From positions 1 through 64,000 of the forward strand of contig LXQJ01000029.1 in the NCBI GenBank assembly GCA_001683895.1: a DNA stretch of 64,000 nt, written 5' to 3'. The notes under the pieces are model-generated. The model had not been told where the DNA came from. It worked only from the letters and a program-made list of their open reading frames with translations, and did no database searches. Positions within the stretch are counted from its first letter, which is position 1; each line of letters begins with the position of its first letter. The DNA is from Luteimonas sp. ANT-B3E. Its GTDB lineage: Bacteria > Pseudomonadota > Gammaproteobacteria > Xanthomonadales > Xanthomonadaceae. Below, piece by piece: positions 53,386 to 62,117 of this stretch. A program made the position numbers and the translations under genes.

Positions 53386-55872
53386 TCAGGCCGCTTCGCG
53401 TGCCGAGGCGCCAGGCGTCCCCGCCTGCGGCTGGTCGTAGAACGACGCCGCACGCAGCTCGTGCACGTCGAAGTCGTCGACCATGATCGCGTCCAGCGTC
53501 AGCTCGCGCAGTTCCTCGAGCTGCGTGCGCTCGGCAGCAGTGATCCAGCCTTCGCGCACCCCTTCGTCCAACTGCTTGTCGAAGTCCAGCGCCTCGATGT
53601 CACTGTTCTTCAGCGCCTTGAGGAACTTGCGCTCCACCGGCTCCGCGGCCACCACTTTCGGCAGCGACGCGTGAACGCGGCCGGCCGGGTTGTTGTCGCA
53701 CGGCGTCAGGAACACGCCGTCGGCCAGGCGGTCGCGCGCCTCGCCCGGGTTCATCAGCAGCGACGCCACGCGGTGGCCCAGGCGGTCACTCGGCGCCTCG
53801 GCGCGACGCCCCAGCGGAAACACCAGCACCCACAGCAGCCAGCCCACCGGACGGATCGGGAAGTTGCGCAGCGCAGCCGACAGTGCCAGCTCGATCTTGT
53901 GCACGCTGTCGTGGAAGGCCCAGGCCAGCAGCGGCTGGTCGCCGACCTGCGAGCCCTCGTCGTGGTAGCGCTTGATCATCGCGCTGGCCATGTACAGGTG
54001 GCTCAGCACGTCGCCCAGCCGGCCTGACAGCGACTCCTTGAACTTCAGCTTGCCGCCGAGCATCAGCATCGACACGTCGCCGACCAGCGCCAGGTTGGCC
54101 GAGTACCGGTCCATCTTGCGGAAGTAGCGGCGCGTGTAGTCGTCACCGGGCGCCTTGCCGACCTTGGCCCCGGTCAGCCCGTACCAGAACGAGCGTACCG
54201 CGTTGGAGATCGCGAAGCCGATGTGGCCGAACAGGTTGTGGTCGAACTCCTCCAGCCCTGCGCGCGCATCCGGGTTCTGCGCGGCGCGCATCTCCTTGAG
54301 CACCCACGGATGGCAGAGGATCGCGCCCTGGCCGAAGATCAGCAGGCTGCGGGTCATGATGTTGGCGCCCTCGACGGTGATGCCGATCGGCGACGCCTGC
54401 CAGCCGCGCCCCAGGTAGTTGCGCGGGCCGAGAATGATGCCCTTGCCACCGTGCACGTCCATCGCGTCGCCGATGACCTCTCGCGCCATCGTCGTGCAGT
54501 GGTACTTGGCGATCGCCGACGGCACCGCCGGCTTCTCTCCGCGATCGACCGCTGCCGCGGTGGCCTGGGCCAGGGCGCTGGTGATGTAGGCCTTGCCGCC
54601 GATGCGCGCGAGTGCCTCCTCCACGCCCTCGAAACGGCCGATCGACAGGCCGAACTGCTTGCGGATGCGCGCATAGGCGCCGGTGACCACGGCGCCGGAC
54701 TTGCAGCCGCCGCTGGACGTCGCCGGCAGCGTGATCGAGCGGCCGATGGACAGGCACTCGTTGAGCATGGCCCAGCCGTGGCCGGCACAGTCTTCACCGC
54801 CGATCAGCTGCGACAGCGGAATGAACACCTCTCGGCCCTGGATCGGCCCGTTCTGGAACGGCGAGTTGAGCGGGAAATGCCGGCGGCCGATCTCGACCCC
54901 GGGCGTCTCGCGCGGCAGCAGCGCCAGGGTGATGCCGATGTCCTCGACGTCACCGATCATGCCGTCCGGGTCGTACATGCGGAACGCCAGCCCGATGATC
55001 GATGCCACCGGCGCCAGCGTGATGTAGCGCTTGTCGAAGGTCAGCTTGACGCCGACCACCTGCGCGCCCTCCCACTCGCCCTGGCAGACGATGCCGTAGT
55101 CGGGAATCGAGGTGGCGTCCGAACCGGCGAACGGCCCGGTCAGCCCGAAGCAGGGCACCTCGCGTCCGTCGGCGAGCCGGGGCAGGTAGTACTCCTTCTG
55201 CTCCTGGGTGCCGTAGTGCATCAGCAGCTCGCCCGGGCCGAGCGAATTCGGCACGCCGACGGTTGAGCTGACCACGCTCGACACCGACGCGATCTTCTGG
55301 ATCACCTTGTGGTGCGCGAACGCGGAGAAGCCGAGCCCGCCGTACTCCTTCGGGATGATCAGGCCGAAGAACCTCTGCTGCTTCAGGTACGTCCACATCG
55401 CGGGCGGCAGGTCGACGAGGACGTGGGTGATCTCCCAGTCGTTGGTCATCCGGCACAGCGTCTCGACCGGGCCGTCGAGGAACGCCTGCTCCTCTGCGGT
55501 CAGCACGGGCTTTGGCTGCGACAGCAGCACGTCCCAGGCCGGGCGGCCCGAGAACAGCTCGCCTTCGAAACCCACCGAACCGGACTCGAGCGCGATGCGC
55601 TCGGTCTGCGACAGCGGCGGCAGGATCTTCCGGTAGAAGGTCAGCAGCGGTGCGGTGATGTAGGGCTTGCGGATCTGCGGCACCAGCAGCGGCACCGCGA
55701 TTGCCGCCACGAGCAGCGTCACGATCGCGGTAGCGACCCCGGACGCGCCGAGAAGCCAGGCTGCGACCAGCAGGGTCGCGGTGAGTGCCACCCACGTGGC
55801 AAGGCGCATGCGGTGGTAGGCCGCGAACGCGCCCGCCAGTAGCAGGATCAGAAAGGGAATGGCGATGGTCAT
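53386..55872 (-). CDS. fadE: Long-chain acyl-CoA dehydrogenase FadE
   Basis: First enzyme of fatty-acid beta-oxidation, of the large FadE type (828 aa). Two N-terminal hydrophobic helices (~1-60) anchor it to the membrane. IIPKEYGGLGFSAFAH and the substrate/FAD region GLTGPFAGSDATSIPD follow. ATSSGGCKSGAVVTGAYARIR and IGDAMDVHGGKGIILGPRNY complete the dehydrogenase core. The C-terminal ~280 residues match the FadE-specific extension. The start at 55872 (MTIAIPFLILLL) gives the first helix. It is divergent from a TetR gene, its likely regulator. Confidence 0.94.
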   Translation of the reverse strand: MTIAIPFLILLLAGAFAAYHRMRLATWVALTATLLVAAWLLGASGVATAIVTLLVAAIAVPLLVPQIRKPYITAPLLTFYRKILPPLSQTERIALESGSVGFEGELFSGRPAWDVLLSQPKPVLTAEEQAFLDGPVETLCRMTNDWEITHVLVDLPPAMWTYLKQQRFFGLIIPKEYGGLGFSAFAHHKVIQKIASVSSVVSSTVGVPNSLGPGELLMHYGTQEQKEYYLPRLADGREVPCFGLTGPFAGSDATSIPDYGIVCQGEWEGAQVVGVKLTFDKRYITLAPVASIIGLAFRMYDPDGMIGDVEDIGITLALLPRETPGVEIGRRHFPLNSPFQNGPIQGREVFIPLSQLIGGEDCAGHGWAMLNECLSIGRSITLPATSSGGCKSGAVVTGAYARIRKQFGLSIGRFEGVEEALARIGGKAYITSALAQATAAAVDRGEKPAVPSAIAKYHCTTMAREVIGDAMDVHGGKGIILGPRNYLGRGWQASPIGITVEGANIMTRSLLIFGQGAILCHPWVLKEMRAAQNPDARAGLEEFDHNLFGHIGFAISNAVRSFWYGLTGAKVGKAPGDDYTRRYFRKMDRYSANLALVGDVSMLMLGGKLKFKESLSGRLGDVLSHLYMASAMIKRYHDEGSQVGDQPLLAWAFHDSVHKIELALSAALRNFPIRPVGWLLWVLVFPLGRRAEAPSDRLGHRVASLLMNPGEARDRLADGVFLTPCDNNPAGRVHASLPKVVAAEPVERKFLKALKNSDIEALDFDKQLDEGVREGWITAAERTQLEELRELTLDAIMVDDFDVHELRAASFYDQPQAGTPGASAREAA

Positions 55873-55963
55873 GGCATGGGCTCCGGCGAGCGCTGGCTCG
55901 GATGTCGGGTCGCGGTATCGCGTCTTGCGCGTAGGCCCGGGCACGGCGGGACCGCCGGCTTGA

Positions 55964-55981
55964 CCATACGGGCAAGTATGG
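55964..55981. promoter_or_regulatory. Palindrome between fadE and tetR (probable TetR operator)
   Basis: CCATAC, a six-base spacer and GTATGG form a perfect inverted repeat in the 202-base divergent gap. A related half-site cluster, GTATGGATAC, lies at 56056-56065 just before tetR. The spacing fits binding by a TetR dimer controlling both promoters. Confidence 0.55.
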
Positions 55982-56074
55982 AGAAGGGTGCCGGGCTGTG
56001 TCAACGTCACGGCACACGATCGCCCGCGGAGTTCGATACTGTTCCATGCATCAGCGTATGGATACACTCCGGCC

Positions 56075-56698
56075 ATGAAGAGCACAGCGGCACGGGCGCC
56101 CGACGGCGGCGTCATCCCGGCCCCCCGGGCGGCGAGGACAGAGCGCGGAAGGCTGAGCGCCGATGATTGGGCCGAGGCCGCGCTCGACCTGATCGCCGAG
56201 CAGGGCATCGCGGCATTGGCGGTCGAACCGCTTGCGCGCCGGCTGGGCGTCACCAAGGGCAGCTTCTACTGGCATTTTCCGTCGCGCGACGCACTGCTGC
56301 AGGCCGCACTGGAGCGCTGGGAGACGGTCGAGCAGGAGGAGGTCTTTGGCAGGCTGGCCGCGCTGCCGGACCCACGTGAGCGCTTGGGTGCGCTGTTCCA
56401 GCTGGTCGCGCACGAGTTCAAGTCGCACGTGGTCTACAGTGCGCTGCTGAAGGCGCTCGACCATCCCGCGGTGCAGCCGGTCATCGAGCGCGTGTCGCAG
56501 CGGCGCCTCGACTACCTGACTGCGTCCTTCAGGCAGACGGGGCTCGGACGTACCGAAGCCGTGCACCGGGCGCGGCTGACCTATGCGGCCTACGTCGGTT
56601 TCCTGCAGCTCAACCTGCAGCTGCACCAGGCGCGGATGCCGCAGGACGAGTTCGAGGACTATGTCGCGCACCTGACGCGGACCCTCGTTCCCGCCTGA
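56075..56698 (+). CDS. TetR-family transcriptional regulator
   Basis: Protein of 207 aa. The N-terminal helix-turn-helix spans ~30-75: WAEAALDLIAEQGIAALAVE, then RRLGVTKGSFYWHFPSRDALL, the classic TetR recognition helix. The C-terminal ligand domain ends QARMPQDEFEDYVAHLTRTL. The first ~25 residues are a flexible Ala/Pro-rich tail; a later start is possible. The divergent position next to fadE suggests control of fatty-acid degradation, probably with an acyl-CoA or fatty acid as signal (inference). Confidence 0.9.
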   Translation: MKSTAARAPDGGVIPAPRAARTERGRLSADDWAEAALDLIAEQGIAALAVEPLARRLGVTKGSFYWHFPSRDALLQAALERWETVEQEEVFGRLAALPDPRERLGALFQLVAHEFKSHVVYSALLKALDHPAVQPVIERVSQRRLDYLTASFRQTGLGRTEAVHRARLTYAAYVGFLQLNLQLHQARMPQDEFEDYVAHLTRTLVPA

Positions 56699-56839
56699 GG
56701 CAAGCCCTTGCGCGGAACGCCGGCGACCGCTGGAGGCGCTTTCGATCCCGCTGCATCCCGCAGTGCGTCGAGACTTGCCCGCCACCGCCTCGGTAGACTC
56801 GCACCCCCACGGCCCCCGTCGGTGCCGGGAGTCCCGTGC

Positions 56840-58633
56840 ATGAGTGCCGTCCGTCCGTTCGAACCCGCCCCCGCCGGCACGTCGTTGCCTTCGCTCGCGA
56901 GCTGGGTGGCCGATGTCGCCGCGCTCACGCGCCCGGACCGCATCCAGTGGTGCGACGGCAGCGACCGCGAATACGCGGCGCTGATCGCGTCGATGGCAGC
57001 CGACGGCACGCTGCTGCCGCTGAACCCGGACACGCACCCCGGCTGCTGGCTGCATCGCTCCGATCCGCGCGACGTGGCGCGCGTCGAGCACCTGACCTTC
57101 GTCTGCCACGCCGATGCCGCCGACGCCGGCCCCAACAACCACTGGATGGCGCCTCACGCGGCGCACGCCAAGATGGATGCGCTGTTCGCGGGCTGCATGG
57201 AGGGGCGCACGCTGTACGTGGTGCCGTACTGCATGGGGCCGATCGGTTCGGAGCTGGCGCGCTGCGGGGTCGAGATCACGGACTCGCCGTACGTGGTCGC
57301 CAACATGCGGCTGATGACGCGGATGGGTGCCGACGCGCTCACGCGCATCGAGCGCGAGGGCGGGCAGGGCGGCACGTTCGTCCGCGGACTGCATTCACTG
57401 GGCGAGCTGGACCCCGATCGCCGCTTCATCATGCATTTCCCGGAGGAGCTCGCGGTCAAGTCGTATGGTTCCGGCTACGGCGGCAACGCGCTGCTGGGCA
57501 AGAAGTGCCACGCGCTGCGGCTGGCGTCGTACCAGGCGCGGCACGAAGGCTGGCTGGCCGAGCACATGTTGATTGTCGGCATCGAGGACCCGCGCGGCGA
57601 CACCCACTACATCGCCGCGGCGTTCCCCAGCGCCTGCGGCAAGACCAACCTCGCGATGCTGATCCCGCCACCGGCCTACCGCGAGGCGGGGTGGAAGGTA
57701 TGGACCGTCGGCGACGACATCTGCTGGATGCGGCCGGGCGAGGACGGCCGGCTGTGGGCGATCAACCCCGAGGCCGGATACTTCGGGGTCGCGCCTGGCA
57801 CCAGCGCGGCGTCGAACCCCAACGCGCTGGCGACGATCCAGCGCGACACCATCTACACCAACGTGGCGCTCATCGACGACGACCAGCCGTGGTGGGAAGG
57901 CCTCGACGACCGCGTGCCGGCGCTCGACTGGCAGGGACGCCCCTACGATCCCGCCAACGGCCCGGCCGCGCATCCGAATGCGCGGTTCACCGTGTCGGCT
58001 CGGCAGTGCCCCAGCTGGTCGCCGCGCGCGGAGGATCCGCGCGGCGTGCCGATCAGCGCGATTGTTTTTGGCGGCCGCCGCGCCTCGCTGGTGCCGCTGG
58101 TGTTCGAGGCGCGCGATTGGACCCACGGCGTGCTGATCGGCGCCGCGATGGGCTCGGAAACCACCGCCGCCGCGACAGGCGCGGTCGGCGTGATGCGACG
58201 CGACCCGATGGCGATGAAACCGTTCTGCGGCTACAACTTCGCGGACTACTTCGCCCACTGGCTGTCGTTCGACACGCCGGGCGCAAAGCTGCCGAAGATC
58301 TTCCACGTCAACTGGTTCCGCAAGGGCGACGACGGCACGTTCCTGTGGCCGGGTTTCGGCGACAACCTGCGCGTGCTCGAATGGATGATCGGCCGGGTCG
58401 ACGGCCGCGCGAACGCCGTGGAAACCCCGATCGGCTATTTACCCACCGACGCCGACCTGAATCTGGAAGGGATTGCCTTGTCCGGCGACGCCCGAGCAAC
58501 GCTGTTCGGTTTCGACCGCGCCGGCTGGCAGGCCGAACTGGCCAGCATTGGCACCTACCTCGACGAATACGGCCCGCGCATGCCGCAAGGGTTGAAGGAA
58601 GAGCAGCAGTGGATTGCTATCTGTCTGAAGTGA
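56840..58633 (+). CDS. pckG: Phosphoenolpyruvate carboxykinase (GTP)
   Basis: Gluconeogenic enzyme converting oxaloacetate and GTP to PEP, GDP and CO2. The 597 aa match the GTP-dependent class. Signatures are PNNHWMAPHAAH, ALLGKKCHALRLAS (metal site), the P-loop AAFPSACGKTNLAML, KVWTVGDDICWMRPG, and RRDPMAMKPFCGYNFADYF with FHVNWFRKG. The ATG at 56840 gives the normal length. It would work with fadE-derived acetyl-CoA during growth on fatty acids. It marks the last clearly core gene before the lower-GC lanthipeptide region. Confidence 0.96.
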   Translation: MSAVRPFEPAPAGTSLPSLASWVADVAALTRPDRIQWCDGSDREYAALIASMAADGTLLPLNPDTHPGCWLHRSDPRDVARVEHLTFVCHADAADAGPNNHWMAPHAAHAKMDALFAGCMEGRTLYVVPYCMGPIGSELARCGVEITDSPYVVANMRLMTRMGADALTRIEREGGQGGTFVRGLHSLGELDPDRRFIMHFPEELAVKSYGSGYGGNALLGKKCHALRLASYQARHEGWLAEHMLIVGIEDPRGDTHYIAAAFPSACGKTNLAMLIPPPAYREAGWKVWTVGDDICWMRPGEDGRLWAINPEAGYFGVAPGTSAASNPNALATIQRDTIYTNVALIDDDQPWWEGLDDRVPALDWQGRPYDPANGPAAHPNARFTVSARQCPSWSPRAEDPRGVPISAIVFGGRRASLVPLVFEARDWTHGVLIGAAMGSETTAAATGAVGVMRRDPMAMKPFCGYNFADYFAHWLSFDTPGAKLPKIFHVNWFRKGDDGTFLWPGFGDNLRVLEWMIGRVDGRANAVETPIGYLPTDADLNLEGIALSGDARATLFGFDRAGWQAELASIGTYLDEYGPRMPQGLKEEQQWIAICLK

Positions 58634-58804
58634 AACGCTGGATGGTGGTGAGCGCGGGATCGCAGGACATCCAAGAACGAATAAAAATTACCGCCTCAAT
58701 CGCTCAGCATCTTACCCAGCCAGTCAGCGTCTTGCGCAGGGCCGTCGAAGCCGGCTTGCCCGATGGCGAGTCGGGTCGTGACTTGGCGCGAGCGCCGATA
58801 GCGG

Positions 58805-60232
58805 TCAACGGATGGATTGGGCGTGACGAAACGCGTGCTCCGGGTCGTATTGTCGTTTGATCTCCAGTAACCGGGGATAGGTATCTCCGTAATAGGCTTG
58901 AGCCCAATTGTCCAGGCGAAGATCGGCATAGCCTTGGTACACATGGCCACTTGCATGCCGACTGAGGGTCGCCTGTGAAGCATCGACCCACTGCCGTGCA
59001 TGGTTACGCAGGTCCTCCGTGGAGCGCGCGCCGACCATTACTGTATGGCGGATCAACATGCGCGGTGTGCGATGCAGGAAGCATGCGGCCGCGTTTTTGC
59101 GGGTATAAGCCCCTCCCCATGGAACGATCTCCAGTTCGCGGAACTCTGGGTAGCGCCGATCGTCCTGGAACCGAGACACGCATTCCCGGATCGCGTCGAT
59201 GCCTAGATGACCTTCAAAGAAATCCGAACGCGTGAATTGGTAGCCGGTCTGTTGATACGGACGGCTTGGTTGCCATGCCTTTGCAGTTTCGTGACTGAGC
59301 AGACCGACCAGATAGCCGGCCGCAGCGGATGCAGCAAGTGACCAAGTGTGCAGATTGCCAGCCAAGGCCCCCAGGAAACGGGACACCTCCGTCAGATGGG
59401 TTGTCGTCTGGACGGGATTGCCAAGGACAATGCCGAATAGTTCGATATGTCCGGCATCCTCCGGATCATCTGGTCCGTACAGACCGAGTTCCAGATTGAT
59501 GTCCTGACTGGCGTCTGGTGCCCATTGTTGCCAGCGGTCGATCAATCCGACGGCTTCATGCAGCGGCCAGACCCCCCGGCAGACAGTCAATCCATTCAGT
59601 GGGTAGGAGCGAAGTGTGATCCCGGTGACGATGCCCAAGCCAGCAGTACCGGCCCCGCGCAACGCCCAAAACAGTTCCGGATTGCTGTCGGTAGAAGCTT
59701 CCAGAACACGCCCGTCGGCGGTTACGACCTGCAGACTCTCGACCTGGTCTGTCGTCAACCCATAACGACGACCCAGAAACCCGAACCCACCGGCCAAGCT
59801 TAGACCGCCGAGCGCCACCCAAGGGCATCCGCCAGTGGGAAGCACGTGACCATGAGCAGCCAAGGCTCGGCTGAGGTCCGCTGCACAGATGCCGGGCTGT
59901 ATTCGAACCGACGCATCGCCGTGCTCGATCCGGTTCATCTCGCTCAGATCGACTATGGCACTGGCGCTGGAGGAAAGATCAGCAAAACAGTGGCCACCGC
60001 TGCGTACCGAAAAAGGGATTTGGTGCAAGCGAAGGAACTCCAGCGATGCGCGCACATCGCTGAGTCCTTCACAGCGCAGCAGTGCCCGCGGAAAGGCAAG
60101 AGCTTTGCCGGCAGCGAAGTGCTTACCTGCGAGCACCATGCGCTCGTCGCCGGGACGCACCACTACGCCCTGCAATCGGCTCTGTAGTGCAGACCAGTCG
60201 ATCGCGCCGAGGCGATCCTGGTCCTCAGTCAT
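58805..60232 (-). CDS. Berberine-bridge-type FAD-linked oxidase in a lanthipeptide operon
   Basis: Secondary-metabolism oxidase of 475 aa. The PCMH-type FAD domain carries His81 in RSGGHCFADLS and Cys136 in LPTGGCPWVALGG, the pair that links FAD doubly and covalently in this family. LSLAGGFGFLGRRYGLTTDQ and ELFWALRGAGTAGLGIVT are further FAD contacts. The C-terminal BBE motif is NWAQAYYGDTYPRLLEIKRQ then YDPEHAFR. The start at 60232 overlaps the ABC gene end by eight bases. In this operon it is likely a tailoring enzyme for a peptide. No leader peptide or secretion signal is visible, so it acts in the cytoplasm. Confidence 0.88.
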   Translation of the reverse strand: MTEDQDRLGAIDWSALQSRLQGVVVRPGDERMVLAGKHFAAGKALAFPRALLRCEGLSDVRASLEFLRLHQIPFSVRSGGHCFADLSSSASAIVDLSEMNRIEHGDASVRIQPGICAADLSRALAAHGHVLPTGGCPWVALGGLSLAGGFGFLGRRYGLTTDQVESLQVVTADGRVLEASTDSNPELFWALRGAGTAGLGIVTGITLRSYPLNGLTVCRGVWPLHEAVGLIDRWQQWAPDASQDINLELGLYGPDDPEDAGHIELFGIVLGNPVQTTTHLTEVSRFLGALAGNLHTWSLAASAAAGYLVGLLSHETAKAWQPSRPYQQTGYQFTRSDFFEGHLGIDAIRECVSRFQDDRRYPEFRELEIVPWGGAYTRKNAAACFLHRTPRMLIRHTVMVGARSTEDLRNHARQWVDASQATLSRHASGHVYQGYADLRLDNWAQAYYGDTYPRLLEIKRQYDPEHAFRHAQSIR

Positions 60233-62117
60233 CACGCTCTTCCAATCCGTGCAATTTGGTCTGGAGGCGATAGAGTTCGGCGTAACGTCCGTCCATCTGC
60301 AGCAACTCCGGATGGCGACCGTATTCAACCAGGCTCCCTCGTTCCAGCAAGAAAATTTGATCCGCGTTGCGGATGCTGGCGAGACGGTGGGTGATGAGGA
60401 TGACAGTCCGATCGCGAGCCAGCTTGCGCAGAGACTCGTAGACGGCATGCTCGGCCTTCGCGTCCAGCGGCGCGGTCGGTTCGTCCCAGATCACCAGCGG
60501 TGCGTCCCGATACAGGCCACGGGCGACGGCCAGGCGCTGCCACTGGCCTGCCGACAGATCCTGCCCTCCATGGAACTCGGGAGAAAGCAATGTCTGCCAA
60601 CCCTCCGGCAACCCCTCAATCACTTCTAACGCGCGGGCTTGTTTCGCCGCTTCCAGCAGCGCCGCAGCATCAGGATCGATGCGTGTATGGCGACCAAGAC
60701 GCACATTGTCGAGGGCGCTGCGTGGCCAGCGGATCGGTCCCTGTTGCACCATGACAACGCGATCGGCAAGGCTTTCAGACGCCATCTCCAACAGGTCGAC
60801 GCCATCCCAGGTAATCTGGCCGGAGCTCGGGTGGTATAGACCTGCAATCAGTTTGGCCAGTGTGGTCTTGCCCGAACCGTTTTCGCCAACTAGCGCGATG
60901 GTCTGACCAGGCTCGATAACCATAGAAATCTCGCGCAACGCCATACCACGGTCGACGCCCGGATAACAAAAGCTGACCTGATTCAGTTTGATGCGCCCCG
61001 GATGCGTCGGCGCACTGGCGCTCTTTGCGGGGCGGCTGCGCTGCGTCGACTGTTCGACAAACTCGCGATAGTCGGTAATGTACAGTCCCTTCTCGAAAAG
61101 CTCATGGGCCATCTGCATCAGCCTGGCCAGAGATGCACTTGTGCTTCGAATCGCGATGACTGCCGTTCCTGCCACGGCCAGATCAAGCCACTGCGCGTGC
61201 AGCATCAGCGCCAGAGCTAAGAAGGTGCCGACCAGCCCCAGGCCGGAGAGGAAGCGGCCCCAAGCCATTGACCTTGCTTCTGCCAACCCCAGGTTCACCA
61301 GATGATCCTGCAGAAGAGTGGCGCAGCGGCCGTATTCGGACAGGACATAATCCTGCGCCTGGTTGGCCCGAATCTCGGGCGCAGACTCGCGCTGGGTGGC
61401 CAGTTCAGCCATCATTTGCGTCTGTCGGGTGAGTGCGATCGTGGTCGGCATGCCGGCATACTGCAAACGGGCGGCGTTCAGAGCCGCCCACCCTTCCGGA
61501 AGTAGTGCTAGCACCAGAATCAGCAATAAAACAGGATGCAACCAGAGCAGGGCGACGGCTGCGCCCGCAACGGCGAAGGCCGCGCTAAGGGCTTCGACCA
61601 GACTGGCGGTTGCGCCCTCCATGTGCATCACGCCGCGGTCGCGTGCGCGATGCAGTTGATCGTAGAAGCCGGGATCGTCAAACGACGCCAGGTCCACCTG
61701 CAGACTGACCCGGAACAGGTCCTCCTCGGCGAGGCGATGCACCTTTGGGACCATACGGGCTTTGGCCATTTGCGTGCCAACGTCCATGGCCATACGGATC
61801 AAGTGCGCAACACCCAGCAGAAGCAACCCGGGCAGCGCGGCGCGCAGTCGTTCCGGGCTCGGCCCGCCTGCGAGTAGCTGACCCAAGACATGGGTGGTCA
61901 ATAGCAGTGCCCAGGCGGTGGAGGCGCCAGAAAATAGTTGGGTCACCACCACAGCCAGCGAGGATCCGGGCGCGGCGCGTCGAAGAACACTCAACACCGG
62001 CCGCACCGCCAAGCCCAAGCGCCGCGTCAGCGATAAAAGCCCGGAAGCCGACTGGGGACCATCCTCCAGACGCCAGTAGGGCGAATGCAGCTTTTCGCGG
62101 CCCGCTTCGGTACTCAG
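60225..62117 (-). CDS. ABC exporter (fused membrane and ATPase domains), probable CTG start
   Basis: Half-transporter of 630 aa. A six-helix membrane domain (residues ~60-330) is followed by an ATPase with LVGENGSGKTTLAKLIAGLY (Walker A), DLSAGQWQRLAVARGLYRDA (signature), VIWDEPTAPLD (Walker B) and ILITHRLASI (H loop). No C39 peptidase domain is present, so it does not cut leader peptides itself. The first ATG/GTG/TTG-type start (TTG, 62018) would cut off ~33 residues of good coding sequence. A CTG at 62117 overlaps the lanM stop (CTGA) and follows GGAGGG by eight bases. It probably exports the modified peptide or gives immunity. Confidence 0.88.
   Translation of the reverse strand: MSTEAGREKLHSPYWRLEDGPQSASGLLSLTRRLGLAVRPVLSVLRRAAPGSSLAVVVTQLFSGASTAWALLLTTHVLGQLLAGGPSPERLRAALPGLLLLGVAHLIRMAMDVGTQMAKARMVPKVHRLAEEDLFRVSLQVDLASFDDPGFYDQLHRARDRGVMHMEGATASLVEALSAAFAVAGAAVALLWLHPVLLLILVLALLPEGWAALNAARLQYAGMPTTIALTRQTQMMAELATQRESAPEIRANQAQDYVLSEYGRCATLLQDHLVNLGLAEARSMAWGRFLSGLGLVGTFLALALMLHAQWLDLAVAGTAVIAIRSTSASLARLMQMAHELFEKGLYITDYREFVEQSTQRSRPAKSASAPTHPGRIKLNQVSFCYPGVDRGMALREISMVIEPGQTIALVGENGSGKTTLAKLIAGLYHPSSGQITWDGVDLLEMASESLADRVVMVQQGPIRWPRSALDNVRLGRHTRIDPDAAALLEAAKQARALEVIEGLPEGWQTLLSPEFHGGQDLSAGQWQRLAVARGLYRDAPLVIWDEPTAPLDAKAEHAVYESLRKLARDRTVILITHRLASIRNADQIFLLERGSLVEYGRHPELLQMDGRYAELYRLQTKLHGLEERDD

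Noticed and set aside
58634-58804. Lanthipeptide precursor gene downstream of the FAD oxidase
   Set aside because: The short minus-strand frame ending AQDADWLGKMLSD lacks a leader plus a Ser/Thr/Cys-rich core; it is more likely non-coding.
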